A stretch of 27,056 nucleotides of DNA from GCA-002282575 sp964493995 (GTDB taxonomy: Bacteria > Pseudomonadota > Gammaproteobacteria > Thiomicrospirales > Thiomicrospiraceae), in the NCBI GenBank assembly GCA_964493995.1, contig CAZBQD010000026.1:1-27056 (forward strand), written 5' to 3'. Below, in pieces: positions 15,121-24,067 of this stretch (position 1 is its first letter; every line of letters begins with the position of its first letter). Both the position numbers and the translations under genes were made by a program. The notes under the pieces are model-generated. The model ran no database searches. It worked only from the letters and a program-made list of their open reading frames with translations, and was not told where the DNA came from.

Positions 15121-16408
15121 CGCCTGTACCCCAAACGTCTTTGGTGATACTCGCATACCAACCCAACGCATAGGTTGCTTCCATGTTACGGAAATCGGCA
15201 TTCGCATCTTTGGGTGAAACACCACCTGAACCTTTAATTTCAGCGATTTTACCGTCTTGCAAACTGTAGACACCCGCTACCGAAATACCATAGTTACCCG
15301 CCACTAACGAATAACAAGTGTTAACGTGTTGCGCAGGTTGCATTGGCAGACCGGCCAAGTCATTCACAATAGCCGCCGCACAAATTTTACCTTGCGAACT
15401 GGCCGAGTGACCTGACTTAGGCATAGCACCGGCAATAGAAGCATCACCGACCACATAAACGTCTTTTTTCAGTTTAGATTCAAAAGTGAGCATATCCACC
15501 GGACAGAAACCGCTCTCATTGGTTAAGCCCATTTTGAAAGCTAATGAAGCCGCTTTTTGTGCTGGAATGGCATTAATCACGTCAGCTTTAACATTGCCGT
15601 ATCCTGAATGAACGGTCATAGTCGCAGCATCAACTTTCGTGACTTTACCACCATCTTTGCCAGCAACCCACTCAATCATATCACCATAAACTTCTTGCCA
15701 AGCCGCCAAGAATAAACCTTGTTTAGAGAAGGCATCTTTGGCATCTAAAATGAGGATTTTGGCTTTAGGGTTGTTCTTTTTAAAGTACTCAGCCACCATG
15801 CCAACGCGCTCGTATGGGCCAGGAGGGCAACGGAAGGGATTAGGAGGTGCAACCATAACAAAAGTACCGCCCTGCTTCATGCCTTCGATTTGTTTTTTCA
15901 ACAATTCCGTTTGCGCACCGGCTTGCCAAGCATGCGGACATTTATCGGCATTGGCTTCGGTAATGCCTTCTACCGCACCCCATTTGAAATCGATACCAGG
16001 AGACACGACGACTTTGTCATAAGACAAGCTGGTGCCGCCGGCTAGTTTAATGCTTTTCGCATCACTATCGACAGCCGTAACGGTATCGTGAACCACTTTA
16101 ATGCCACGCTTTTTCAAGCCTTCGTAATTATGCGTAATGCTCTTCGCATCACGTAAGCCAGCTAAGTACCAGTTAGAGCCGGGGCAAGTCATGTAAGATG
16201 TTTTGGGCTCAATCAGCGTCACATCTAATTTGGGATCATACTTTTTCAGGTAGGTTGCAACCGTTGCGCCCCCAAAGCCACCCCCAATGACGGCAACGCG
16301 TGCTGGACCGGAGCGAGTTTCGGTACAACCACTCAAACCCACGCCCACTAAAGGCAATAAGGCAACAGAACTGGCTGCCTGTACAAACTGACGACGATTC
16401 ATACTCAT
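15116..16408 (-). CDS. fccB: Flavocytochrome c sulfide dehydrogenase, flavoprotein subunit
   Basis: Periplasmic FAD enzyme oxidising sulfide to sulfur or polysulfide and passing electrons to the haem subunit. 430 residues with a twin-arginine signal (MNRRQFVQAASS, Arg5-Arg6; Cys28 follows a lipobox-like LSG). The FAD nucleotide-binding motif is VIGGGFGG (40-47); GDAS at 321-324 is the second FAD site. Cys75 (in MTCPGSN), Cys194 (in RCPPGPYE) and Cys365 (in NTCYSL) fit the Allochromatium pattern I recall: Cys42 linking FAD and the Cys161/Cys337 redox disulfide. The 75-to-194 gap of 119 equals 42-to-161. It follows fccA by 12 bases and surely shares its message. No sox genes are nearby. Confidence 0.93.
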   Translation of the reverse strand: MSMNRRQFVQAASSVALLPLVGVGLSGCTETRSGPARVAVIGGGFGGATVATYLKKYDPKLDVTLIEPKTSYMTCPGSNWYLAGLRDAKSITHNYEGLKKRGIKVVHDTVTAVDSDAKSIKLAGGTSLSYDKVVVSPGIDFKWGAVEGITEANADKCPHAWQAGAQTELLKKQIEGMKQGGTFVMVAPPNPFRCPPGPYERVGMVAEYFKKNNPKAKILILDAKDAFSKQGLFLAAWQEVYGDMIEWVAGKDGGKVTKVDAATMTVHSGYGNVKADVINAIPAQKAASLAFKMGLTNESGFCPVDMLTFESKLKKDVYVVGDASIAGAMPKSGHSASSQGKICAAAIVNDLAGLPMQPAQHVNTCYSLVAGNYGISVAGVYSLQDGKIAEIKGSGGVSPKDANADFRNMEATYALGWYASITKDVWGTGA

Positions 16409-16420
16409 AATTCCTACTCC

Positions 16421-16717
16421 TTATTGACCTTGAATGCCGATGTATTTCGCTAATGCCGCAATGTCTTCATCGCTGTAACCCTTAGCATGACGCGCCATCA
16501 CCGTAGCGGGACGGCTACCATCTTTAAACGCCTTCATTTGCGAAACAATGGCAGAAGCGGGATACTGTGTCAGGTTAGGAATGGTGGCATTGTTCGCACC
16601 ACCTGAGTGACACGACATACAGTTGTCTGCCAGCATTTGACCACGGTCAATGGCTTGAGCTTGCACCGCAGTTAGGGCAGCGCCTGCGCAGATAACGAGT
16701 AGTAAGCTTTTCTTCAT
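16421..16717 (-). CDS. fccA: Flavocytochrome c sulfide dehydrogenase, monohaem cytochrome subunit
   Basis: A 98-residue periplasmic class I cytochrome c with one haem site, CMSCH (residues 33-37), and Met74 (in ATVMARHAKG) as the probable sixth ligand. The signal peptide ends near AQA (residue 22). Its place directly before fccB shows it is the electron-accepting subunit. It is a monohaem form, as in several non-phototrophic sulfur oxidisers; the Allochromatium FccA is dihaem and about twice as long. TAGGAGAA lies just before the ATG. On the minus strand a possible promoter TTGGGC-18-TACACT lies about 70 bases upstream. Confidence 0.88.
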   Translation of the reverse strand: MKKSLLLVICAGAALTAVQAQAIDRGQMLADNCMSCHSGGANNATIPNLTQYPASAIVSQMKAFKDGSRPATVMARHAKGYSDEDIAALAKYIGIQGQ

Positions 16718-17132
16718 ACGTATTCTCCTACGTAAAATCGTTTTTTGTGGTTTGATTCCTGATGAATCTACGTTGAGTGTAAAGTGAGACTGCTTATTTG
16801 CCCAATTAATTTTTTTAACCTGCCATTAATTTTATTTTTATTAGCATTTTCTTATAATTAAAAGCTATGAAAATGAAATTACGTAGTTTTTATATCATCT
16901 TTTCATAATATAAATAATTGCTTAAATGCTAATATTAGCAAATTATAAAATAAATAACGCTTTGTTTATATTCATAAAACAACACAATCCAAGGCTATGA
17001 TCACCGCTCGGCGTCTCACTATTCAGAAGAATGGGCTCGTCATTGTCTGTCTGTCTCTTTCATGCGCTTTGTCCGCTTCTTGCATCAGCAGTGCTACAAT
17101 AATCACTCAATTTATTTTAGGATTTTTTTGTC
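16718..17132. other. AT-rich divergent intergenic region between fccA and rlmI
   Basis: 415 bases with no convincing gene. The part 16795-16985 is very AT-rich. It holds a perfect 14-base palindrome, TGCTAATATTAGCA (16927-16940), and an inverted repeat TATGAAAA / TTTTCATA (16866-16873 and 16900-16907). Near rlmI, TACAAT (17095-17100) is a possible -10. The palindrome is about 200 bases from either start, so any operator role would need a long leader or DNA looping. Confidence 0.6.
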
Positions 17133-18332
17133 ATGTCCGACAGTTATGCCGCTTTAGTGCTCAAACCGAAAACCGATAAACGCATCCGCGCTGGCAATTT
17201 ATGGATTTACAGCAACGAAATCGATACCCAACAAACACCACTGAAAGGCTTTCAATCGGGTGAGTTGGTGTGTGTATTGGACGCGCAAGGCAAGGCGCTG
17301 GGCATGGCAACGATTAACCCCAACGCCTTATTATGCGCTCGCTTGCTCACGCGTGAAGTTCGCAGCATAGATGTCGATTTTTTCACCGAACGCTTAAAAT
17401 CCGCCTTGGCGTTACGCGAAGCCTTGTTTGAACTGCCCCACTATCGCTGGGTGCATGGTGAAGGTGATTTTTTACCGGGTCTGATTATCGATCGTTTTGG
17501 TGATGATATTGTGGTGCAACTGGGTAGTAGCGGCATGGACGCACTGAAAGAACCCATTCTGGCTGCCATTCAACGCTTGGTGCAACCGAATAGCATTATT
17601 TTACGCAACGACAGTCGCGGACGGGATTTAGAAGGATTGGAAACGCAAGTCCTAGTGGCGCAAGGTACAGCGCCAGAGCAGCTTTCTTTGTCGGAAAATG
17701 GTGTCACCTTTACCGCGCCAGCCCTGAACGGACAAAAAACGGGCTGGTTTTACGACCATCGCAGCATGCGCGCACGCTTGCAAAACTATGCACCGAAAAA
17801 ACGGGTGTTAGATGTATTCGCTTATTTGGGTTCCTTTGGGGTGCAAGCCGCAGCTTTTGGAGCAGAATCCGTGACCTGCGTGGATGTTTCGCCCTTGTCT
17901 GCTGAATGGGTGGCACGTAATGCCGCCTTGAATGGCGTTGCCGACAAAGTGAACAGCATCCCCGGCGATGCCTTCGATGTCATGACACAGCTGTTAGCAG
18001 AGGGGCAAAAGTTTGATGTGGTGATTGTTGACCCGCCGGCTTTTATCCCTAAAGCGAAAGACCACGCCAAGGGCTTAGCGGCTTATCAAAAACTGAATGC
18101 GCTGGCCATTCGCTTGCTGGCGGTTAATGGCACCTTGTTCTCGGGCAGTTGCTCAATGCATTTAAGTCGCGATGAACTGCTAGCCAGTATTCAAAAAGCC
18201 GCCCGTGCTAACGACCGACGCGTGCAACTGTTGGAAGAAACCCATCAAGCGCCCGATCACCCCATTCATCCGGCAATGAAAGAAACTCAGTATTTGAAAG
18301 GACTGATTTGTCGCGTGCTAATGGGGGATTAA
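17133..18332 (+). CDS. rlmI: 23S rRNA (cytosine-C5) methyltransferase, RlmI family
   Basis: SAM-dependent RNA methyltransferase; E. coli RlmI makes m5C1962 in 23S rRNA. 399 residues, matching the family. An N-terminal PUA RNA-binding domain (about 1-80, with RAGNLWIYSNEI) is followed by a small linker domain and the Rossmann-fold methyltransferase: LDVFAYLGSFGVQAA (near 224, SAM binding), IVDPPAF (near 298) and SCSMHLS (near 338, catalytic Cys). The ATG at 17133 has AGGA upstream at a rather long 10-base spacing. It ends at a bidirectional terminator. Confidence 0.93.
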   Translation: MSDSYAALVLKPKTDKRIRAGNLWIYSNEIDTQQTPLKGFQSGELVCVLDAQGKALGMATINPNALLCARLLTREVRSIDVDFFTERLKSALALREALFELPHYRWVHGEGDFLPGLIIDRFGDDIVVQLGSSGMDALKEPILAAIQRLVQPNSIILRNDSRGRDLEGLETQVLVAQGTAPEQLSLSENGVTFTAPALNGQKTGWFYDHRSMRARLQNYAPKKRVLDVFAYLGSFGVQAAAFGAESVTCVDVSPLSAEWVARNAALNGVADKVNSIPGDAFDVMTQLLAEGQKFDVVIVDPPAFIPKAKDHAKGLAAYQKLNALAIRLLAVNGTLFSGSCSMHLSRDELLASIQKAARANDRRVQLLEETHQAPDHPIHPAMKETQYLKGLICRVLMGD

Positions 18333-18347
18333 TCGACATTCGCACCT

Positions 18348-18377
18348 AAAAAAGCCCCAAATCTTTGGGGCTTTTTT
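18348..18377. terminator. Bidirectional terminator between rlmI and the large oxidoreductase
   Basis: AAAAAAGCCCCAA (18348-18360) pairs with TTGGGGCTTTTTT (18365-18377) around a 4-base loop. T tracts exist on both strands, so it serves the two convergent genes. Confidence 0.92.
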
Positions 18378-18399
18378 GTTAAGTTAGCACAGCAAATGA

Positions 18400-21300
18400 C
18401 TACAACAACACCTTCTCGACACCACCATTTTGAATGCGCTGGATAAAGTCTTCCTGCCAGTTAGCGCCTAACCAGTTAGCTGCCATTTCCACAACGATAT
18501 AATCGGTATCCACACCCGTGGTATCGGCATAGCGATTCAAGCCTTGCTGACAGGCTGGGCAAGACGTGAGCAGCTTAACTTTGCCGGTTTCTGCCTTACC
18601 CTCAACCCCTGTTAAGTCCTTCACGCCAGCGAGAATCTCTTCTTCTTTGCGGAAACGTAACTGAGTGGCAATGTCAGGGCGAGAAACCGCCATGGTGCCC
18701 GCTTCACCACAGCAGCGGTCAGAGTCGATAACCTCTGTTGCCATCAGGGTCGAAGCCACCTTGAGTGGGTTATGAATCTTCATCGGCGAGTGGCAAGGGT
18801 CATGATACAGATACTTCACGCCCGTTGCTTGATTAAGCTTCAAGCCTTTTTCCATCAGATATTCATGAATGTCCATGATGCGACAACCGGGGAAAATCTG
18901 TTCAAACTCGTACTTCATCAACTGATCTAAACAGGTACCACAAGAAACCAGTACGGTTTTAATGTCCAAATAATTGAGCGTTGTGGCCACACGATGGAAA
19001 AGCGCACGATTTTCAGTGGTAATTTGTGATCCTTTAACCGCATTACCTGCCGCCGTCTGCGGATAACCACAGCATAAATAACCCGGCGGTAAAATGGTTT
19101 GTGCGCCTGCTTCCGATACCATGGCTAAGGTGGCCATACTGATTTGATTAAACAGCCGCTCCGAACCGCAACCAGGAAAGTAGAAAACCGCTTCCGACTC
19201 TTCAGTGACGTTATTGTTAGCACGAATAATCGGAATGTAACTCGGATCTTCTAAGTCTAATAAAGCGCGCATTGGCGGTTTATTCGCTCCCGTGTTCAAC
19301 GGCTTACGCACAAAATGCACCACCTGTTGCACCACTGGTTGCGGTTTGTTGGTCGAACGAGGAATATCACTGGCTTTACCCAATAAGCCTAAGGCTTTGA
19401 AGGTGTAATGACCCAGTTTTTGCGCCGTCGATGCCCAACCAATCAGCGTTTTGCGCATTAAACGTACTGGCAAAGGGTTCTTACTATTGAGATATAAGAA
19501 AGCCGCCTTCGCCGCCCAAGCGGTGCGTTTTTGTCCTTTTTCGGTGAGGATTTTACGCATACGCATGGTGACATCACCAAAGTCGATATTTACCGGACAA
19601 GGCTTAGCGCAATGGTGGCAGACGGTGCAATGATCCGACACATCGTTCATGGCATCGAAGTGATGCACCGAAACACCGCGTCGTGTTTGCTCTTCGTACA
19701 AGAAGGCCTCTATCATCATGCCCGTAGCTAAAATTTTATTGCGCGGTGAATAGAGAATGTTGGCACGTGGAATGTGCGTTTGACACACAGGTTTACACTT
19801 ACCGCAACGCAAGCAATCTTTAATGTCATCATTCAGCGCATCTAGCTCAGACGCTTCCAGAATCAAGGCCTCTTGCTTGACCAAATCCAACGAAGGCGTG
19901 TAGGCATTGTGCAGCCCCGAACCTGCCATCAACTTACCACGGTTGAACCAGCCTTTTGGATCGACTTTGTGTTTGTAAGCAGCGAAGGCTTCGACCTTAT
20001 CCAGCTCAAGATATTGCATTTTGGTTAAGCCAATACCATGCTCACCGGAAATAACGCCATCGAGCGATTTGGCTAAGTCCATAATGCGATCGACCAACCG
20101 ATCGGCTTCCTGAATCATGTCATAATCGCTGGAGTGAACCGGAATATTGGTATGCACATTACCATCGCCGGCGTGCATGTGTGTCGCCACAAACAAGCGC
20201 AAATTACGTTGACGCGCATGAATGACCTGTAGCTTCTGCCACACGGCATCGTATTCATGACCGGCAAAGAGTTTTTTCATCTTATCGGCCATTTCTCGGC
20301 GATAAGAAACCACCAATTCACGACGCAAAAAGGCTTCAAACAAAGACTCATCGCGCTCGGCTAGGGCGGCATCTTCTTCTAACAACAGCTGGGGATGCTG
20401 ATTAATCGGCTCGTCCATGTGATCGAGCAACCCTTGCCAACGCGCACGCACTTGCGCAATATGCGCTAACGCCTGCGCCTTCTTACCCTGATCGCCCAAC
20501 CAGAAGGCTTGAGCATCGTCTTGATCGCTAATGTCTTCTAAAGCAACCAGTTTATCGGCACGCTCGGTTAAAAATTCCGTACACTGGTCTAAGGTCTGAA
20601 TTTTATTTTTAATCGACTGCTCAATGTTCAGTCGCTCAATACCACGGTTGTAGTCGTTCAAACGCGGAATGGGAATGACCACGTCTTCATTAATTTTGAA
20701 AGCATTGGTATGAGCGGAAATGGCGGCGGTGCGAGAACGGTCTAACCAGAAACGCTTACGCGCTTCGGGCGAGGTCGCCATAAAACTTTCTGCACCACGC
20801 GCACTGGCCATGGCAATCACTTGATTACACACATCCACTAAGGCAGCTTCATCATTGCTGGCAATGTCGGCCAACAGAATCATTTTCGGACGCTGACGAC
20901 GATTGGCTTTGGTGGCGTATTTCACCGCTTTAATGTAACGCTCATCGAGATGCTCTAAGCCCGTCAACAACACGCCGGTTTTGGCGATCTTGTCCATGTG
21001 CTGGGTGATTTCGTCAATCGCTGGAACAGCAAGGCTTAAATCGGAACCAAAAAACTCGATACACAGGGTACGCGTGTACTGACTATCGGGATAAAGCACA
21101 AAACGCGAAGAGGTAATCAGGCCGTCACAACCTTCTTTTTGAATGCCCGGTAAACCCGACAAGAATTTGTCGGTGACATCTTTACCCAAGCCATCTTTAC
21201 GCAGGCTCGCACCCGGCATTTCAATGCGCTTGGCATTACCCAAAGGCGTGACACCGTCGGCAGAGATTTCCTGCGCAATGAACACCACGGTTTCTTGTTC

Positions 21301-22272
21301 GTGAATTTTGCCCAGATTATGCTTGTGGCGCGTCACTTCTAACCAAGTACCGCGCGGCGTCACCATTTTCCACGACACCAGATTATCTAGGGTGGTTCCC
21401 CAACGCACAGCGCGCTTACCGCCTGCGTTCATGGAAATGTTACCGCCAATGGTGGAGGCATCAATGGAGGTCGGATCGACGGCAAAAATCAGCCCGTGCT
21501 TGTCGGCCAAATCGGCCACACGACGCGTGACCACACCCGCACCCGCACGCACGGTAGCGACTTTCTCGCTGTCCAATCCCGGCAGTTGCATATACTCAAC
21601 GCCAGACAGAAATTCGAGTTTTTCAGTATTAATCACCACCGCTTTGCTATCGAGCGGAATGGCACCACCGGTATAACCCGTACCACCACCGCGAGGAATC
21701 ATTGGCAGTTCTAATTCGATACAGGCTTTAACAATATCCAGTACTTCCGCTTCCGTATCGGGCGAAATGACGGCGAGCGGCAACTCAACGCGCCAGTCAG
21801 TGGCATCGGTAGCATGACTGACACGAGCAATACCAGAAAAGTCGATATTGTCAGGATGAGTGACTTTGCTCAGGCGTTTCAATACCTGCGCACGCAGCTC
21901 GCTTTGCTGATCTAAGGCACGGTCAAAGTTGGCTACGGCATCGGCCACCTTGTTCATTAACTCACGCGCCAACTCATTGCCGTTCAAACGCGCTTCCACT
22001 TGCTTCAAGCGATGATGCATGGCGTCAATCAGCTTCTGACGACGTTTGGCGTTTTCGAGCAGGTCATCTTGCAAATAAGGATTGCGATTGACCACCCAAA
22101 TATCGCCGAGTACTTCAAACAACATACGCGCCGAACGTCCCGTGGTGCGACCTTCACGCAAATCATTGACCAAGCGCCAGCCATCCTCGCCTAATAGACG
22201 AATAATAATCTCACGGTCGGAAAACGACGTGTAGTTATAGGGGATTTCTCTGACACGATCCTGTGCTTGCAT
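18400..22272 (-). CDS. DUF3683-type FAD-linked oxidoreductase fused to Fe-S/CCG domains
   Basis: A single 1290-residue chain combining parts that are separate subunits in glycolate oxidase. An N-terminal DUF3683-like region (about 1-155) is followed by a PCMH/FAD-binding domain (from about 160; MIPRGGGTGYTGGA near 191-204), an FAD-oxidase C-terminal domain (ATHMHAGDGNVHTNIP near 694, GEHGIGLTKMQYL near 744), two 4Fe-4S motifs (CLRCGKCKPVC near 819; CTVCHHCAKPCP near 877) and two Cys-rich CCG repeats (YLCCGYP near 1066, CCGEAGTMA near 1187, last CPAC near the end). The likely reaction is oxidation of a D-2-hydroxyacid with electrons sent to the quinone pool or another carrier; substrate unknown. 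GAGG precedes the ATG by eight bases. It appears to be transcribed alone. Confidence 0.9.
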   Translation of the reverse strand: MQAQDRVREIPYNYTSFSDREIIIRLLGEDGWRLVNDLREGRTTGRSARMLFEVLGDIWVVNRNPYLQDDLLENAKRRQKLIDAMHHRLKQVEARLNGNELARELMNKVADAVANFDRALDQQSELRAQVLKRLSKVTHPDNIDFSGIARVSHATDATDWRVELPLAVISPDTEAEVLDIVKACIELELPMIPRGGGTGYTGGAIPLDSKAVVINTEKLEFLSGVEYMQLPGLDSEKVATVRAGAGVVTRRVADLADKHGLIFAVDPTSIDASTIGGNISMNAGGKRAVRWGTTLDNLVSWKMVTPRGTWLEVTRHKHNLGKIHEQETVVFIAQEISADGVTPLGNAKRIEMPGASLRKDGLGKDVTDKFLSGLPGIQKEGCDGLITSSRFVLYPDSQYTRTLCIEFFGSDLSLAVPAIDEITQHMDKIAKTGVLLTGLEHLDERYIKAVKYATKANRRQRPKMILLADIASNDEAALVDVCNQVIAMASARGAESFMATSPEARKRFWLDRSRTAAISAHTNAFKINEDVVIPIPRLNDYNRGIERLNIEQSIKNKIQTLDQCTEFLTERADKLVALEDISDQDDAQAFWLGDQGKKAQALAHIAQVRARWQGLLDHMDEPINQHPQLLLEEDAALAERDESLFEAFLRRELVVSYRREMADKMKKLFAGHEYDAVWQKLQVIHARQRNLRLFVATHMHAGDGNVHTNIPVHSSDYDMIQEADRLVDRIMDLAKSLDGVISGEHGIGLTKMQYLELDKVEAFAAYKHKVDPKGWFNRGKLMAGSGLHNAYTPSLDLVKQEALILEASELDALNDDIKDCLRCGKCKPVCQTHIPRANILYSPRNKILATGMMIEAFLYEEQTRRGVSVHHFDAMNDVSDHCTVCHHCAKPCPVNIDFGDVTMRMRKILTEKGQKRTAWAAKAAFLYLNSKNPLPVRLMRKTLIGWASTAQKLGHYTFKALGLLGKASDIPRSTNKPQPVVQQVVHFVRKPLNTGANKPPMRALLDLEDPSYIPIIRANNNVTEESEAVFYFPGCGSERLFNQISMATLAMVSEAGAQTILPPGYLCCGYPQTAAGNAVKGSQITTENRALFHRVATTLNYLDIKTVLVSCGTCLDQLMKYEFEQIFPGCRIMDIHEYLMEKGLKLNQATGVKYLYHDPCHSPMKIHNPLKVASTLMATEVIDSDRCCGEAGTMAVSRPDIATQLRFRKEEEILAGVKDLTGVEGKAETGKVKLLTSCPACQQGLNRYADTTGVDTDYIVVEMAANWLGANWQEDFIQRIQNGGVEKVLL

Positions 22273-22399
22273 GCGACGAGCCTCGAGTTGACGAAGGAAA
22301 AAGGGTTCTCATTTTAGCACAAACCCCCGCAAGGGATGAAGACAGTTAAGTAATGACTGAACCCATTACTTATGGGCATCACCTAGCCAACAGACATGC

Positions 22400-22405
22400 T
22401 ATAGT
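22400..22405 (+). promoter_or_regulatory. Possible extended -10 for hslR
   Basis: TGCTATAGT contains TG-N-TATAGT, a good extended -10, about 30 bases before the chosen hslR ATG. This placement argues against the longer upstream start at 22353. Confidence 0.4.
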
Positions 22406-22433
22406 TACACCACCATCAATCCATATAAACGTT

Positions 22434-22829
22434 ATGAATAATACCGAAACCAAACTGCGACTCGATAAATGGCTGTGGGCAGCTCGCTTTTACAAAACAC
22501 GCAGCCTCGCCACCGAAGCGGTCGAAGGCGGCAAAGTGAAGCTGAACAGACAGCGCACCAAACCCGCCCACACGCTGAAAGTCGGCGATCGGCTCGATAT
22601 CGTCATTGGCGATTATGCCTGGCAATTAACCGTGATGGCATTAAGCGATAAACGTGGCTCAGCTCCCATCGCGCAAACCCTGTATCAAGAAGATGCCGAT
22701 AGCCATGCGAAACGCCAAGCGCTGATTGCCGAACGCAAACAGCTAGGGCAAGCCCACTCTGTTAGGGCACCCGACAAAAAAGACAGACGTGAGATTGCAA
22801 AACTAAAACAAACGGGTTGGGAAATCTAG
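22434..22829 (+). CDS. hslR: Heat-shock protein 15, S4-domain ribosome-recycling factor
   Basis: Hsp15 binds free 50S subunits that still carry a nascent chain and helps reuse them. From the ATG at 22434 it has 131 residues, close to E. coli Hsp15 (133). The S4 RNA-binding domain is clear (LRLDKWLWAARFYKTRSLA, then GGKVKLNRQRTKPAHTLKVG), followed by a basic C-terminal tail. A longer in-frame start at 22353 adds 27 residues unlike the family and would lie before the likely promoter. No strong Shine-Dalgarno sequence was seen. The stop codon overlaps that of the convergent exporter gene within CTAG. Confidence 0.92.
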   Translation: MNNTETKLRLDKWLWAARFYKTRSLATEAVEGGKVKLNRQRTKPAHTLKVGDRLDIVIGDYAWQLTVMALSDKRGSAPIAQTLYQEDADSHAKRQALIAERKQLGQAHSVRAPDKKDRREIAKLKQTGWEI

Positions 22830-24028
22830 CCGCTTTGTCGCGATGTTTCGAGGCGCACATAACCCAGCCACAACAGCCAACTGAGGATGACAATCGCCAT
22901 CATCCCAGCCGATAACGATAACACCGAACCGAATAACACGCCAACGACAAAGGTAGCAATCAACGCATTACTACTGGTTTGTGAAAAGCCTTGCAGCGCC
23001 GCCACCATGCCCTTGCGATGCGGAAATAAATCCATCGCCAACAAACCGATGGGCGTCATTGCCAACGCCATCCCCATCGCATACAGTGCCACGGGCGCCA
23101 CCGCAGTGCTGGGCGCAACAGGCAACCATAGGGCTTGTGCCATATTGAATAGCGCCGCCAGACTCATCAAGCCCATCGCCACCCAAATGCTTTTTTCGGC
23201 GCGCCAGCGGTGTGCTACCCAGCCCGATAACTGACTGCCTAAAATAATCCCCGTGACCGCAGGTAGAAATAGGATCCAAAAGTCGGTCACGCCATAGCCC
23301 AATAGGTCGTACACCAAATGCGGTGCAGCGGCAATGTACAAGAACAAGCCACCGAAGTTGATACCAAATAACAGCGCCAACAAGACAAATTTCGGATGGG
23401 TTAAAGTTATGAGATATGCGCCAGCAATATCCCAAGGATGTAAACTCTGACGCTGCTCGACAGCCAGACTTTCGGGCAACAGGCGCACCACCAATAACGT
23501 CAGGACAACGCCCAGCCCCGATAAAAACCAGAACACCGCGCGCCAACCTGCCCAAGCTTCAAGCCAGCCGCCGACAATCGGCGCTACCGCTGGGGCAATG
23601 GCAAACACCAACATCACACGCGCCATGACCTGCTGGGCATCGCCACCCGCAAACAAATCGCGCACAATGGCACGACCAATGACCATCCCCGCACCTGCTG
23701 CCATCCCTTGCGCTGCGCGCATCCATAGCAGGGTATCAATATCTTGTGCCACAGCGCAGGCAGCAGATGCCAGCGCATAGCCGACCAGCGCCACCACCAC
23801 GACACGCTTACGACCTAAGGCATCCGACAAGGGACCATAAATGAGCATCATCACCCCAAAGGCCAACAAGTAATAGCTTAGGGTGTACTGCATTTGCTGA
23901 TCGTTAGCCTGCAAGTCTTGCTGAATATCAGGGAAAGAAGGCAAATAAGTGTCGAGCGTAAACGGCGCCAGCATCGATAGCAAAGCAACCAACAGCGCAA
24001 TGGTGGTGCGGTTAATATTCGGCGTCAT
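22826..24028 (-). CDS. Bcr/CflA-family MFS drug exporter
   Basis: Proton-driven efflux pump of the major facilitator superfamily, 400 residues from ATG 24028, about 12 membrane segments. Family features include LDTYLPSFPDI in the first segment (Bcr/CflA have D-x-YLP), the loop GPLSDALGRKRV (motif A), RAAQGMAAGAGMVIGRAIVRD (motif near TM4-5) and FAIAPAVAPIVGGWLE (motif C, drug/H+ antiporter type). A TTG at 24055 would add nine residues but has a -10-like TATGAT just upstream, leaving no leader; the ATG is preferred. It follows the PhzF-like gene by 39 bases and may share its message. Substrate unknown. Confidence 0.9.
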   Translation of the reverse strand: MTPNINRTTIALLVALLSMLAPFTLDTYLPSFPDIQQDLQANDQQMQYTLSYYLLAFGVMMLIYGPLSDALGRKRVVVVALVGYALASAACAVAQDIDTLLWMRAAQGMAAGAGMVIGRAIVRDLFAGGDAQQVMARVMLVFAIAPAVAPIVGGWLEAWAGWRAVFWFLSGLGVVLTLLVVRLLPESLAVEQRQSLHPWDIAGAYLITLTHPKFVLLALLFGINFGGLFLYIAAAPHLVYDLLGYGVTDFWILFLPAVTGIILGSQLSGWVAHRWRAEKSIWVAMGLMSLAALFNMAQALWLPVAPSTAVAPVALYAMGMALAMTPIGLLAMDLFPHRKGMVAALQGFSQTSSNALIATFVVGVLFGSVLSLSAGMMAIVILSWLLWLGYVRLETSRQSG

Positions 24029-24067
24029 ATTGGCTGCGTGGTCTATAAGATCCAAATTAAAGCGCCA

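Noticed and set aside
16997..17179. 60-residue frame before rlmI on the plus strand
   Set aside because: It runs into rlmI in another frame, has no ribosome-binding site, and its hydrophobic stretch looks accidental.
19451..19731. Short plus-strand frames inside the large oxidoreductase gene
   Set aside because: Antisense shadows of a well-supported gene with no ribosome-binding sites of note.
22353..22433. N-terminal extension of Hsp15
   Set aside because: The extra residues are unlike the family and lie over the probable promoter.
24029..24055. TTG start for the Bcr/CflA exporter
   Set aside because: A -10-like element lies just before it, leaving no leader, and the extra nine residues match no family feature.
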